NCBI RefSeq assembly: GCF_005405185.1
Contig: NZ_BJDO01000002.1
Location: forward strand, 1 to 64,000
DNA from: Secundilactobacillus hailunensis
GTDB taxonomy: Bacteria > Bacillota > Bacilli > Lactobacillales > Lactobacillaceae
DNA length: 64,000 nt
Direction: 5' to 3'
This document shows, piece after piece, positions 28,601 through 36,818 of this stretch. A model generated the notes under the pieces. That model made no database searches. It was not told the DNA's origin and saw only the letters and a list, made by a program, of their open reading frames with translations. The position numbers and the translations under genes are program-made. Position 1 is the first letter of the stretch, and each line of letters begins with the position of its first letter.

Positions 28601-31600
28601 TGATGCTTCCGCTGCCGTTGTAAATGCTGGGACAGCTAACAATGCCTCCGCATCAGTAGCAATCCAGTCAGGTGCTGCAAATACTGCGACAACGTCAATC
28701 GCCAGCATGGCTGCAAATTATCCAAGTGATGGTTCGTTAACCAATGCGAAGACTGCAATTGACAGCGTTAGCGCAGCAATTAACACTGCCACAACAACGG
28801 CAACATCAGCCTCAACCGCCGCTTCGAATGCGGCCAGTGCAGCCAGTTACTTTGCACAATCGGGCAATAGCGCTTCAGCAAGTTCTGCCTTGGTTGCTGC
28901 TTCCACGGCAGCCAGTGCAGCTAAGTCGGCTTCCGCAATTGCTTCAACCGAGGGAGCTAAGATCAATGATATTTTAAGTGGTGCCACAACGGCGCACATC
29001 AATGATGATGCTTCAACTGCCACAACGAATGCTGGGACAGCTAGTGATGCCTCTGCGTCAGTAGCAATCCAGTCAGGTGCTGCAAGTACTGCCGCGACAA
29101 CGATATCCAACATGTTATCAAATTATCCAAGTGGTGTTTTATTATCTGTTGCCAAGACCGCAATCGATAGTGTCAGTGCAGCAGTTAATACTGCAACAAC
29201 GTCAGCTGCTTCAGCCTCAACCGCTGCATCCAGTGCGGCCAGCGCAGCCAATGAATTTGCAAAATTAGGTGAAAGTGCGTCTGCAAGCTCTGCATCAGTA
29301 GTTGCTTCCACGGCAGCTAGTGCAGCCAAGTCGGCCTCCACAACTGCTGCAAATGAGGGTGCCAAGATCAGTGGCATTTTGAGTGGTGCCACAACGGCGC
29401 ACATTAATAACGATGCCTCGGCTGCTGCCTCAAATGCTAGGACAGCCAGTGAAGCCTCCGCATCGGTAGCAACTCAGTTAGGTGATGCAAGCACCGCTGT
29501 AACGTCAATTGCCAGCATGGCCGCAAACTATCCAAGCGATGGTTCATTAGCCAGTGCCAAGACTGCAATTGATAGTGTCAGTGCGGCAATTAATACTGCG
29601 ACAACATCAGCTGCCTCAGCTTCAACCGCTGCATCCAGTGCGGCCAGCGCAGCCAGTGACTTTGCAAAATCGGGTGAAAGTGCATCCGCAAGCTCTGCTT
29701 CAACTGCCGCTTACACGGCAGCTAGTGCAGCCAAAGTGGCTTCTGAAACTGCGGCGAACGAGGGAGCCAAGATCAATAGCATTTTGAGTGATGCCACTAA
29801 GGCGCACATTAATGATGATGCAAGCAACGCAGCCAAAGATGCTTCCACAGCCGCTGATAGTGCTGCGGCAATTGATAAAATTGCTTCCAATGCTAGTTTA
29901 GTTGCCTCCAGTATTGCAAGTATGGCTAGCCAGTATCCGAGTGATACTGCGTTGAACAGTGCTAATTCAACCGCTAAAGATATAGCTTCGAATGCCTCAA
30001 GTGCTGCGCATACAGCCAGTGGTGCCGCAAGTAACGCTTCCAGCGCAGCGACAGTCGCTAGTTCCGCTGCCAGTGCTGGTGAGAGTAGTGCCACTAGTTC
30101 TGCTAGCGTGGTTGCTAGTGATGCTTCCACGGTTGCCAGCAATGCCACCCAATCGTTCAATGACATGAGTACTGCCGCCAGCACGGCCAACAGCTTGGCT
30201 AGTGATGCTAGTTCTGCAGCGAATATTGCCAATACTGCTTCAAGTGTTGCTTCCAGTGCTGCTTCAACTGCCAATTCTGCTGCCAGTGCCGGTAACTACA
30301 GTGCTGCTGGCGCTGCATCCAGCATGGCTAGTGCGGCTTCAAGTACAGCTGCTAGTGCTGCAGCTACTGTTACCAATATCTTAAATAGTCTGGTTAGCAT
30401 CGCTACGAGTGCGCACATTAAGAATGATTTGAGTGTGATTGCGAGTGACTCAGTGGTTACGAATAGTTTGGCTGCGGGTTACCCAGACGATGGCACATTA
30501 AGCAAGCAAAATACCGATTTAGCAAATGTTAGCGGATCAGCTGCGTTACAATCGGCAGCTGCTTCTAACGCAACTGCTGCCGCTTCAGCTGCCTCAACAG
30601 CTTACAGTAATGCCATTGCCAAAGGTGATGATACTGCGGCAGCGACTGCTTCAACAGCGCTTAGTACTGCCAACACGAATTTAACTGCTGCATCTACTGC
30701 AATTATGAATTTGAAGAATTCAGCAGACAGTTTAAAGAACGCAGCTATGATTCAGTACGCAGGTGATGATGCCACTAGTGCTGCCACCAGTGCTGGAGTG
30801 GCCGCAAATCAGGTCAAGGGTGCCAGTTCCACGGTAGAAAATGTTGCTAGCTTAGCTAAGAACTATAGCAGTGATACGGCTTTAAGCAGTCTGACCATTG
30901 CCGCTGGTAGTTTTGCAACAATAGCTTCGAACCAAGCAAGTATGGCTAATGATCAAGCTAAAACGGCTTCAAGTGAAAACGCAAAAATGAGCGATCTGCT
31001 GTCCAACAAGGATTCAGCCGGATTCAGCGCCGTCTCCACGGCTGTATCCAGAGCTTCGTTAGCTGCTTCGACAGCTTCAGTAGCTGCCTCAACAGCCATG
31101 AATAGTCTAACCAGTGTGGTCAATGCTGCTAATACGCAGCATATGATTGATGACGCAAGTAACGCTGCTAGCGCTGCTTCGACAGCTGCCGGTAGTGCTG
31201 CCTTAACCAGCCAAGCCGTTTCTGGTACCAGCTCAACCGCCAACAGTATTGCAAGTATGGCCAGTCAGTATTCAGGTGATTCTGCTTTAAGCACTATCGC
31301 TTCAAACGCTAAAGATTTAGCCTCGACTGCATCCAGCGCTGCACAAGTAGCCAGTGATGCTGCAATTAGCGCTTCTAATGCGGCTTCAGTTGCTAGTTCC
31401 GCTGCCAATGCCGGTGATAGTGGCGCTGCTAGTGTCGCTAGCTTGGTCGCTAAGGACGCTTCAACGGCTGCCAACTCTGCTTCGATTGTTGCTGGTAATG
31501 CCATTAAATCGTTGAATGATTTGAGTACCTCAGCTGCCAACACCAACATGAACGACAATAGCAGTGCCGCCGCAAGCAATTCAGCAGCTGCCAGCTCAGC

Positions 31601-34600
31601 TGCTAGTTCGGCAACGACTGACTCGACTAATGCTGCAAGTGTTGCTAACTCGATTAAGAGTGCGGCTAGTGATTATCCAAGCGATGCCAATTTGAGTAGC
31701 ACTGCCAGCACGGCTGGTAGTTTAGCTAGTGCTGCCGGTTCTGCAGTGAGCGTTGCTAATTCGGCTGCTAGTGCTGCTTCAACGGCTGCCAATACTGCCA
31801 GTTCTGCAGCCAATGTCGGTAACTCTAGTGCCGCCAGTACCGCCGCTTCAACCGCTAGCTCGGCTGCAACCATCGCTGCCAGTGCAGCATCCGCAGCCTC
31901 GACTGCTTTGAGTGCTTTAAACAGTTTAGGTAACATTGCTACAAGTGCCCACATCAAGAATGATATGAGTGTAATTGCGAGTGACTCAGCGGTTACGAAT
32001 AGTTTGGCCAAGGATTATCCAAGTGATGCCACATTAAGTGGGCAAAACACTAGTTTAGCAACTATTAACAATTCGGCTATAGGCCAATCAGCCGCTGCCT
32101 CAACCGCGGCATCGGTCGCTTCATCTGCTTCAACGGCTTACAGTAATGCTGTTACCAAAGGCGATAGTGTTGCGGCATCATCTGCTTCAACAGCATTCAG
32201 TAATGCCAATACGGACTTAACCGCCGCAGCCAGTGCAATTACTAATTTGAAGAACTCAGCAGACAATTTAAAGAACGCAGCCATGATCCAGCACGCAAGC
32301 GATGATGCTAGTGGTGCTGCCGCTAGTGCATCAGCGGCCACTACCCAAGTTACAAGTGCTAGTGTCATGGCACAGGGAGCTTCTGACTTGGCTAATGACT
32401 ATAGCAGTGATAAGGGATTAGGTAGTCTGGCCAGTGCCGCTGGTAGTTTTGCAACGGTAGCTATTAATCAGGCAAGTACAGCTAGTGACCAAGCCTCGAC
32501 TGCTTCAAGCCTGAAGAACAGTTTAGCAGGGACAGATCCAGCTGATCTCAGTGCTGCTTCCACGGCTGTTTCTAGCGCATCAGTAGCTGCTTTGTCAGCA
32601 TCAGTAGCCGCCTCAACAGCTATGAATAGTCTGACCAGTGTGATCAATGCCGCTAACACGCAGCATATGACCGATGATGCAAGTAACGCTTCTAACACAG
32701 CTTCCACAGCTGCTGGTAGTGCTGTGTCAACTAGCCAAGCCGTTTCTAATACTGGTTCAACTGCCAATAGCATTGCAAGTATGGCTAGTCAGTATCCTAA
32801 TGATCCAGCTTTAAGCACTGCCACTTTAACCGCCTCAGGTTTAGCCTCGACTGCATCCAGTGCTGCGAAAGACGCCGGTGCCGCTGCAATTAAAGCTTCA
32901 ACAGCAGCTTCAGTCGCTAGTTCCGCTGCCACTGCTGGTAAGAGTAATGTTGCTAGTTCTGCTAGTGTGGCTGCTAACGCTGCTTCAACGGTTGCTAACG
33001 CTGCTTCAATTGTCGCCAGCTCGGCTGTCAAATCGTTGAATGATTTGAGTGCCGTAGCCACCGGCATCAATATGAGCGATAACGCCAGTGCCGCTGCCAA
33101 CGTTTCAACGACTGTCGGCTCGGCTGCTAAATCGGTAGCGACTGACTCGACCAGTGCTGAAAGTGTTGCTAACTCAATTAAGAGTGCGGCTAGTGATTAC
33201 CCAAGCGATGTTGATTTGAGTATCGCCGCCAGCACGGCCGGCAGTTTGGCTAGTGATGCCAGTGCTGCAGTGGGTGTTGCCAATTCCGCTTCCAGTGTTG
33301 CTTCAGCTGCTGCGTCAACTGCCAGTTCTGCGGCCAGTGTCGGTAACTCTAGTGCTGCCAGCACCGCCGCTTCAACCGCCAGCTCGGCTGCAATCCAAGC
33401 TTCCAGCGCTGCGTCTACAGCCTCAAGTGCTTCGAGTGCCTTAAACAGTTTGGCTAGTGTTGCTATGAGTGCCCACGTCAAGAATGATTTAAGTATCATT
33501 GCCAGCGGTTCGAGTGCTATTTCCAGCATGGCAGCCAGTTATCCAAATGATGGCAGCTTGGCCTCTGACAATAACTCAACCGCAAGCCTTGCCGGTGTTG
33601 CGACAACTGAGTCATCTGCAGCTAGTTCCGCTTTGACTAACAGTGAAACTTCTGCCTTCAACAGTGCTTCAAGTGCCATTGCTAGTTTGAAGACATCAAT
33701 GAACAATCTGGCTTCTGCAGCAACAGCGACGCACGAGAAGGATGATGCCAGTGCAGCATCGAGTTCCGCTAATGTTGCCAGTTCGGCAGCATCGGTAGGC
33801 TCAACAGGGGCTTCAACCGCCACGAATGATGGATCAGCGGCTGCTAGTCAAGCGGCTAGTCACCCATCAGATGCTAGTCTTCAGTCAGCTGCTTCTACTG
33901 CTTCTTCAGCAGCTAGTGTAGCCAGTTCCGCGGCATCGGTTGCTTCCAGCGCAGCTAGTGTAGCAAGTTCTGCTGCCTCGGTTGCCTCCAGTGCGGCCAG
34001 TGCTAATAGTTCCAGTGCTGTAAGTCTTGCTTCCAGCATCGCTTCCAGTGCCGCTAGTGTGGCAATTGAAAATGCCAGCTTAGCAAGCTCAGCTGCCTCA
34101 GTAGCTGCTAGTGCATCTAGCGCAGCCAGTTCGTTAGGCGCCATCGACAGTGCATATGAGTCTTCGGTTGTTGTAAGTGAAAGCGGAGTTAACACATCTA
34201 ATAGCAGCAGTGCCAACCTTAGTGAGAGCGCTGCAAGTCCTCTCTCAGTATCCAATAGTGCTTCAAATGAGAGTAGTTCAGCCGGTGGACCACAAAGCAT
34301 AGGAATCTCAGCACCAACTCAGTCTTCAAATGGTGCTTCAAATAAAAATAGTTCAGCGGGCAACAAGGGTTCAACTACTGGACCGAATAGTACAGGGATT
34401 CCAACGCCAACTCTGCCTTCAAACGGTGGTACCCAAAACGGTAGTCAGCATTTCGAGGGCAATGGACCAGCCGAGGGTAATGGACCAGCTAACCTGGCTA
34501 GCAAAGAAGCAATAATTATTGGTCACAAAGATTCAGTAGATCAGAATCAATCAGTAGATCAGAATCAAAATGGTGTAACACCTTCTGGTCAAGCAAATAT

Positions 34601-34733
34601 CGCAGGCAACAAATTGCCACAAACTAATGACGAGAATAACAAGACCGGTGCTGTAATTGGCCTAGGTCTTGCAGGTTTGTTGATGTTGTTTGGATTGGCA
34701 GGTCGTAAGAAACGTAAACAAGACGATAAGTAA
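22641..34733 (+). CDS. Giant serine/alanine-rich repeat wall-anchored adhesin (SRRP-like)
   Basis: 4030 residues. KxYKxGKxW-type signal peptide (HYKMFKAGKRW near 19-29, hydrophobic core to about 45, cleavage near AQADA), Ser/Ala/Thr-rich segment 55-240, a less repetitive region about 250-1330 that may hold the binding part, then about 2400 residues of Ala/Ser/Thr-rich repeats, a Ser/Asn/Gly linker, LPQTN (3992-3996), membrane helix and RKKRKQ tail for sortase. Residues 1351-2430 are eight tandem units of exactly 135 residues marked by NYPSDGSL; residues from 2431 follow a larger 508-residue pattern. GGGGGAG precedes the ATG. The upstream gtf genes suggest Ser/Thr glycosylation. Role in adhesion or aggregation is inferred from the class. 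Confidence 0.88.
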   Translation: MSSRFRNLKDQDDVTEKRHYKMFKAGKRWMYSAILLFFTTISAYVIDDGNTAQADAVTTTKNNSPDTTAKADSAGQSLQANTYTLQQSATAATTNSMAADTSVASPSSVSSSAASDDASIAVKVADDVTDKATNELASDDAQKTAVKTAESAGITVASSTESKNANVSANSGTPTAVQPVKSDSTGAFSASAGSTSASDKQTSASAGANSSNGLTSAGSTSGAASAGRDSVVLRTPPVKAGSLTPEQQEMSNSITSATNNLTLLTNAITNINADYSLGMAATYAGSNGFASSSASLMNIFIAMTAIYNAFYGTATPQALTSYSNAVLSMTKSLTGVLNSLNAATNSTSVQNLMKQFNDLSNSITSYASNATKQNLAADNQLNSFANIIMPYASSAASSFTAEAKEVSGIVAGLTQYPNLVGATAVTSMTSVYNSLSAANASAIAVSEALASMFNKTIIISNTAILQNQLDSLNAASIAGSSAVSHLNTLETAAYATASTAITAQATTYSNALAGYEKSMTVWPALSAALPVISASLAATGGASLATVSSALTKLNSIMAAVNTDTVSMGKAYTEASTAVNTARDSKDLGAALVALTDMSAATSKMIQYYASAGSGTNYGMGVTGFSSPKTSISGVINFPSLSTSMSGANAKFTTQAKQITTNNYTSNANFNATGSALLSGLVNSMNAASNAAGTLVTSGQAVSNAVNTQIAAGLTQNLGSMANLGSMASAFIGALTSAGSFDSLAGTMSDTYTKYSTASASAAVVNAALQADLSAKTAIANVNTTIASLSNAIQSVSAGLNGISGGVTSYGGSDAQLSTANGTVTDTLAALNASLTAVQAQRTNLNNIYNSLENDINAGSYGAAATYNDAQTPISNALTAANTASTAAGTATTTANNNLTSASNRITIDNAVSVANSTLASATPTSTGIDNTAKAGADLLTSAQTTASGYLTSGTSLASLMGSLTTAVNSLQTANTGANTAYKAVTSLSDAIKTADTANNASGMSDLLTSLATAAAKLKDISGVAATLSGQAAILADQVGVATSVASATSTLNHLSAASTAVSNDYQNALNNYNALSTSAETNKSDASVAALLNNAKTSLDSIGAVSTAASAAYNGMSNAVNSMSTAITNGSYSAVSDLVQNFNTGSSAFNANSNVTAGSSAITSDSNAFTGLTYTNTLNSALASAQTDVTTATRASDAIKTASQSVSKAINDYASVAASTGVTDNNTSLAANQTVASGAVTAANSAVTAIQAASTALSSALANGDLATASSIVNSVTTSTLASAANAAKTATDQSTLASGTESTVNNWHMGQDASVVASTAASASTAANQTTNSTAASTAVSSVTNLLNDYSNDADLISASTAINSISAAIQAASTAAASAAKSAQSFADNASTAATNNNSAAVSSALTSASVQLNSANNQSSIASTEAGKLANEIANANSAHARNDASAAAVNASVANKASGAVAGESNAVSTAAGSIGSMIANYPSDGSLISAKNAIDSVNVAINTATTSAASASSVASSAAKEASEFAQAGNSASASSASAVASTAASDAKTASTTAASEGAKINDILSGATTAHINADASAATINAGVANTASGAVAGVSNTASTAADSIASMAANYPSDGSLAGAKTAINSVSAAISTAATSAASASSAASSAASAASEFAKAGESASASSASAVASTEATKAKVASATAANEGAKINNILSGAATAHVNDDASAATVNAGVASDASASVAIQSGTASTAVTSIASMATNYPSDGSLVNAKSAIDSVSAAINTATTSVASASIAASNAASMASDFAKSGNSASASSALVAASTAASAAKDASTIAATEVAKINDILSDATKAHVNDDASGAAVNAGVTSNASASVAIQSGAANTAATSIASMAANYPSDGSLVNAKSAIDSVSAAINTATTTATSASTAASSAASAANEFAQSGNSASASSASVAASMAASAAKSASTIAADEGAKINGILSSATTTHINDDASAAVVNAGTANNASASVAIQSGAANTATTSIASMAANYPSDGSLTNAKTAIDSVSAAINTATTTATSASTAASNAASAASYFAQSGNSASASSALVAASTAASAAKSASAIASTEGAKINDILSGATTAHINDDASTATTNAGTASDASASVAIQSGAASTAATTISNMLSNYPSGVLLSVAKTAIDSVSAAVNTATTSAASASTAASSAASAANEFAKLGESASASSASVVASTAASAAKSASTTAANEGAKISGILSGATTAHINNDASAAASNARTASEASASVATQLGDASTAVTSIASMAANYPSDGSLASAKTAIDSVSAAINTATTSAASASTAASSAASAASDFAKSGESASASSASTAAYTAASAAKVASETAANEGAKINSILSDATKAHINDDASNAAKDASTAADSAAAIDKIASNASLVASSIASMASQYPSDTALNSANSTAKDIASNASSAAHTASGAASNASSAATVASSAASAGESSATSSASVVASDASTVASNATQSFNDMSTAASTANSLASDASSAANIANTASSVASSAASTANSAASAGNYSAAGAASSMASAASSTAASAAATVTNILNSLVSIATSAHIKNDLSVIASDSVVTNSLAAGYPDDGTLSKQNTDLANVSGSAALQSAAASNATAAASAASTAYSNAIAKGDDTAAATASTALSTANTNLTAASTAIMNLKNSADSLKNAAMIQYAGDDATSAATSAGVAANQVKGASSTVENVASLAKNYSSDTALSSLTIAAGSFATIASNQASMANDQAKTASSENAKMSDLLSNKDSAGFSAVSTAVSRASLAASTASVAASTAMNSLTSVVNAANTQHMIDDASNAASAASTAAGSAALTSQAVSGTSSTANSIASMASQYSGDSALSTIASNAKDLASTASSAAQVASDAAISASNAASVASSAANAGDSGAASVASLVAKDASTAANSASIVAGNAIKSLNDLSTSAANTNMNDNSSAAASNSAAASSAASSATTDSTNAASVANSIKSAASDYPSDANLSSTASTAGSLASAAGSAVSVANSAASAASTAANTASSAANVGNSSAASTAASTASSAATIAASAASAASTALSALNSLGNIATSAHIKNDMSVIASDSAVTNSLAKDYPSDATLSGQNTSLATINNSAIGQSAAASTAASVASSASTAYSNAVTKGDSVAASSASTAFSNANTDLTAAASAITNLKNSADNLKNAAMIQHASDDASGAAASASAATTQVTSASVMAQGASDLANDYSSDKGLGSLASAAGSFATVAINQASTASDQASTASSLKNSLAGTDPADLSAASTAVSSASVAALSASVAASTAMNSLTSVINAANTQHMTDDASNASNTASTAAGSAVSTSQAVSNTGSTANSIASMASQYPNDPALSTATLTASGLASTASSAAKDAGAAAIKASTAASVASSAATAGKSNVASSASVAANAASTVANAASIVASSAVKSLNDLSAVATGINMSDNASAAANVSTTVGSAAKSVATDSTSAESVANSIKSAASDYPSDVDLSIAASTAGSLASDASAAVGVANSASSVASAAASTASSAASVGNSSAASTAASTASSAAIQASSAASTASSASSALNSLASVAMSAHVKNDLSIIASGSSAISSMAASYPNDGSLASDNNSTASLAGVATTESSAASSALTNSETSAFNSASSAIASLKTSMNNLASAATATHEKDDASAASSSANVASSAASVGSTGASTATNDGSAAASQAASHPSDASLQSAASTASSAASVASSAASVASSAASVASSAASVASSAASANSSSAVSLASSIASSAASVAIENASLASSAASVAASASSAASSLGAIDSAYESSVVVSESGVNTSNSSSANLSESAASPLSVSNSASNESSSAGGPQSIGISAPTQSSNGASNKNSSAGNKGSTTGPNSTGIPTPTLPSNGGTQNGSQHFEGNGPAEGNGPANLASKEAIIIGHKDSVDQNQSVDQNQNGVTPSGQANIAGNKLPQTNDENNKTGAVIGLGLAGLLMLFGLAGRKKRKQDDK
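26691..29930 (+). repeat. Eight tandem 405-bp coding repeats in the adhesin
   Basis: The motif encoding (N/D/Q)Y(P/S)xD starts at 26691, 27096, 27501, 27906, 28311, 28716, 29121, 29526 and 29931: eight intervals of exactly 405 bases (135 residues). Each unit also carries a KIxxILS...AH(I/V)NxDAS block. Adjacent units are close in DNA sequence, especially 27501-29930; the first unit is more diverged. Confidence 0.92.
29931..33857 (+). repeat. Higher-order 1524-bp repeat in the adhesin
   Basis: The Y(P/S)xD anchors continue at 30477, 30861, 31266, 31671, 32013, 32397, 32790, 33195, 33537 and 33858. The series 405-342-384-393 from 31266 to 32790 (1524 bases) starts again at 32790 (405-342), with matching AHIKNDxSxIAS and LKNSADxLKNAAMIQ blocks. 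The copy beginning at 29931 has a single 546-base interval where later copies have 405 plus 342, i.e. it is 201 bases shorter there. Confidence 0.85.
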
Positions 34734-34747
34734 TCGTTGTCGTTAAC

Positions 34748-34785
34748 AAAAAGCGCGCAGAATTCGTAAATTCTGCGCGCTTTTG
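34748..34785. terminator. Bidirectional terminator between the adhesin and the YeiH-like gene
   Basis: AAAAGCGCGCAGAATT (34749-34764) pairs perfectly with AATTCTGCGCGCTTTT (34769-34784), with a CGTA loop. A-tract and T-tract serve both convergent genes. Confidence 0.93.
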
Positions 34786-34796
34786 TAGTGTAAAAA

Positions 34797-35801
34797 TTAA
34801 AGTAACACGGTAATTAAAATTAGAGCACTAGCAACCTGGATAATCATCAGGCCACCGCCGTATAAAACCAGTTTCTTACCCGCTTTAACGAAGGCTGCAA
34901 AGTTTAGTCGCAGCCCAATGGCAGCTAAGACGGTGACTTCACACCAGCTGGACAGGCCGTGAGCAAAGTCAGAAATAGTTGTGTCAAAATGGAGCCAAGA
35001 ATTAAGCGCACATAACACCACAAAGCCAATCACGTACCAGGGTAAAGCCCGCCGCCAACTATTTTGTACTGTGGTTTCGACCCCCTTAGCCGACTGATTA
35101 TGCTGGTGGATTCGGCTAAAAATGACGACCACCGCAACCAGCATGATGATTCGTAAAATTTTAAACAGCGTGGCGTAGGTCGTGGTGGGGTCGTTGACCA
35201 TGGTGGCACTGGCAATGACTTGTCCCACTGACTGGACGGTGCCGCCAATGAGCGCACCCCGTAAAAAATTATTATGGTGAAAGGCCAATAAACTAATCAC
35301 CGGCAGCGTCAGCATGAGGATCGTCCCCGAAAGGTTCACCAAGGTGACCGCCAACCGTTTATCTTCGTCCTTGGCTTCAATGGCGGGGGTGATTGCAGCA
35401 ATTGCCGAAGAACCGCAGACGGCATTGCCACCAGCCATCAGTAACGTCATGCCCTCTGAAAAGTGCAGCCGTTTTCCTAATAGCAGGGCACCGCAAATAG
35501 TAATGGTCATCTGCAATAAGATGAAGATGATGCCGGTTAAATGTAAGTCACGAATCGTCTGGAAGGTGATAGTGGCGCCCAGCAAAAGCACGGAGTATTC
35601 CAACAGCCGTTTTTCTGACCAAGCGGTTCCGCTCTGCCACATGGGCTGGCGGATGATGGTATTGCCAAGCAAAATTCCGATCAATAAGGCAACGGTAGGT
35701 GCACCGATTCCCTTAATTAAATAGGAATTGATCAATTGACTAATAATGGCAATAATGAAGCTAAGAATAAGTCCTGGCAAAACTGCCCGTTCTGGTTTCA
35801 C
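34797..35801 (-). CDS. YeiH family (UPF0324) putative anion/sulfate exporter
   Basis: 334 residues with about ten membrane helices. The LLIGILLGN, GGNAVCGSSAIAA and GGTVQSVGQV blocks are typical of the YeiH/UPF0324 family, named putative sulfate exporters although the substrate is not established. The GTG start at 35801 has AGAGAGGA about 10 bases before it. It is divergent from a LysR gene, with a perfect palindrome in the shared 113-base spacer, so that regulator probably controls it. Confidence 0.85.
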   Translation of the reverse strand: MKPERAVLPGLILSFIIAIISQLINSYLIKGIGAPTVALLIGILLGNTIIRQPMWQSGTAWSEKRLLEYSVLLLGATITFQTIRDLHLTGIIFILLQMTITICGALLLGKRLHFSEGMTLLMAGGNAVCGSSAIAAITPAIEAKDEDKRLAVTLVNLSGTILMLTLPVISLLAFHHNNFLRGALIGGTVQSVGQVIASATMVNDPTTTYATLFKILRIIMLVAVVVIFSRIHQHNQSAKGVETTVQNSWRRALPWYVIGFVVLCALNSWLHFDTTISDFAHGLSSWCEVTVLAAIGLRLNFAAFVKAGKKLVLYGGGLMIIQVASALILITVLL

Positions 35802-35870
35802 TAATATCGCGTCCTCTCTATGTACTTGTTGAAGTATACAGAAATTGGTATCATTAATAAAATATTAAAA

Positions 35871-35889
35871 ATTAATAGATTCTATTAAT
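35871..35889. promoter_or_regulatory. Palindromic LysR-type operator
   Basis: ATTAATAGA (35871-35879), one T, TCTATTAAT (35881-35889) form a perfect palindrome containing the T-N11-A pattern of LysR sites. It lies between the divergent YeiH-like and LysR genes. Confidence 0.6.
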
Positions 35890-35914
35890 AATCCTAATGA
35901 ATGGGGGAAAAACA

Positions 35915-36733
35915 GTGAATAAGCTTTTGATCACCTTTATGGCCGTCTATGAAACCCGTAATTTTTCGTTAGCGGCTAAACAGCTCTTTATTTCTCAACC
36001 CAGTGTTTCGGTGCAGATCAATCAGTTGGAAAAACAGCTTGGCATCAGTTTATTTGACCGTAGCGGCCACCGCCAAGTGCAGCCCACACCCGCTGCAGTT
36101 CGACTGTATAGCACTGCTGAACAGCTGCGGCGGACCTGGGAGCAGGGCGTTGAGCAGCTTAAACAATCCGTTGAACAGCCTAAGATCAAAGTGACGTTGG
36201 GCTTTTCGCAAACTACTTCGGTTGAATTACTGCCGCGGGTGATTCAATCACTGTTGGCGGATGTTCGTTTTCAATTTGAAATTCAAACGATGAACTCTGA
36301 AAGCATTTTGCAGGCTGTAGTTGATCGGCGAGTCGCGTATGGCATCATTGAAAAACCAATTGTGGCCGATTACGTGTTGCAAACGGAGCTTCCAGGAGAT
36401 CAGCTGGTTCTAGCTGGCCGTCCAGATGAAAAATTGTGGCTGTTACGTGAGCCCGGTTCCGGTGTACGCCACTATACGGAAGCCTACTTGCATGAGCAAG
36501 GCATCGTACCACAGCGGACACTAGTTGTGGACAGCAACCAGAGTATTATTGGCTTGCTGACTCACGGCATTGGAAAAACACTGATGTCTGAAGGGATACT
36601 GCCAAATAACGTTACCCATCAGTCGATTGGGGAACAGTATCATCGACATTTTTACCTGATTGGTCTGGATCAACAGCCCAACGCTCAGTTAGCTAGTTCA
36701 AGGGCGGTACTGAGTCGGGCCATGAAGCAATAA
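35915..36733 (+). CDS. LysR-family transcriptional regulator
   Basis: 272 residues. N-terminal winged helix-turn-helix (NFSLAAKQLFISQPSVSVQINQLE, residues about 14-37, with the LysR hallmark SQPSVS) and a C-terminal periplasmic-binding-like effector domain (about 90-265). Start: GTG 35915, 8 bases after GGGGG; the frame upstream (35897) has no site. Divergent orientation with the YeiH-like transporter resembles the YeiE/YeiH or CysL pairing of other bacteria, which points to an anion or sulfur-related effector (inference). Confidence 0.87.
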   Translation: MNKLLITFMAVYETRNFSLAAKQLFISQPSVSVQINQLEKQLGISLFDRSGHRQVQPTPAAVRLYSTAEQLRRTWEQGVEQLKQSVEQPKIKVTLGFSQTTSVELLPRVIQSLLADVRFQFEIQTMNSESILQAVVDRRVAYGIIEKPIVADYVLQTELPGDQLVLAGRPDEKLWLLREPGSGVRHYTEAYLHEQGIVPQRTLVVDSNQSIIGLLTHGIGKTLMSEGILPNNVTHQSIGEQYHRHFYLIGLDQQPNAQLASSRAVLSRAMKQ

Positions 36734-36818
36734 CTGGCATCTAATGGGTTGCCCTTAGTCGCCACAATCGCTATGATTAACTTATATTATTGAATATACA
36801 GGATAAGGAGTGAGGGAT

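Noticed and set aside
26691-33857. CRISPR array from regular spacing.
   Set aside because: The period is a 405-bp in-frame protein repeat within one open frame, not short repeats with unique spacers.
23171-34300. Many long open frames on the minus strand and in other + frames inside the adhesin gene.
   Set aside because: They repeat with the same 405-bp period as the + strand repeats, are Ala/Leu-rich by composition and have no ribosome sites; shadows of the Ser/Ala codons.
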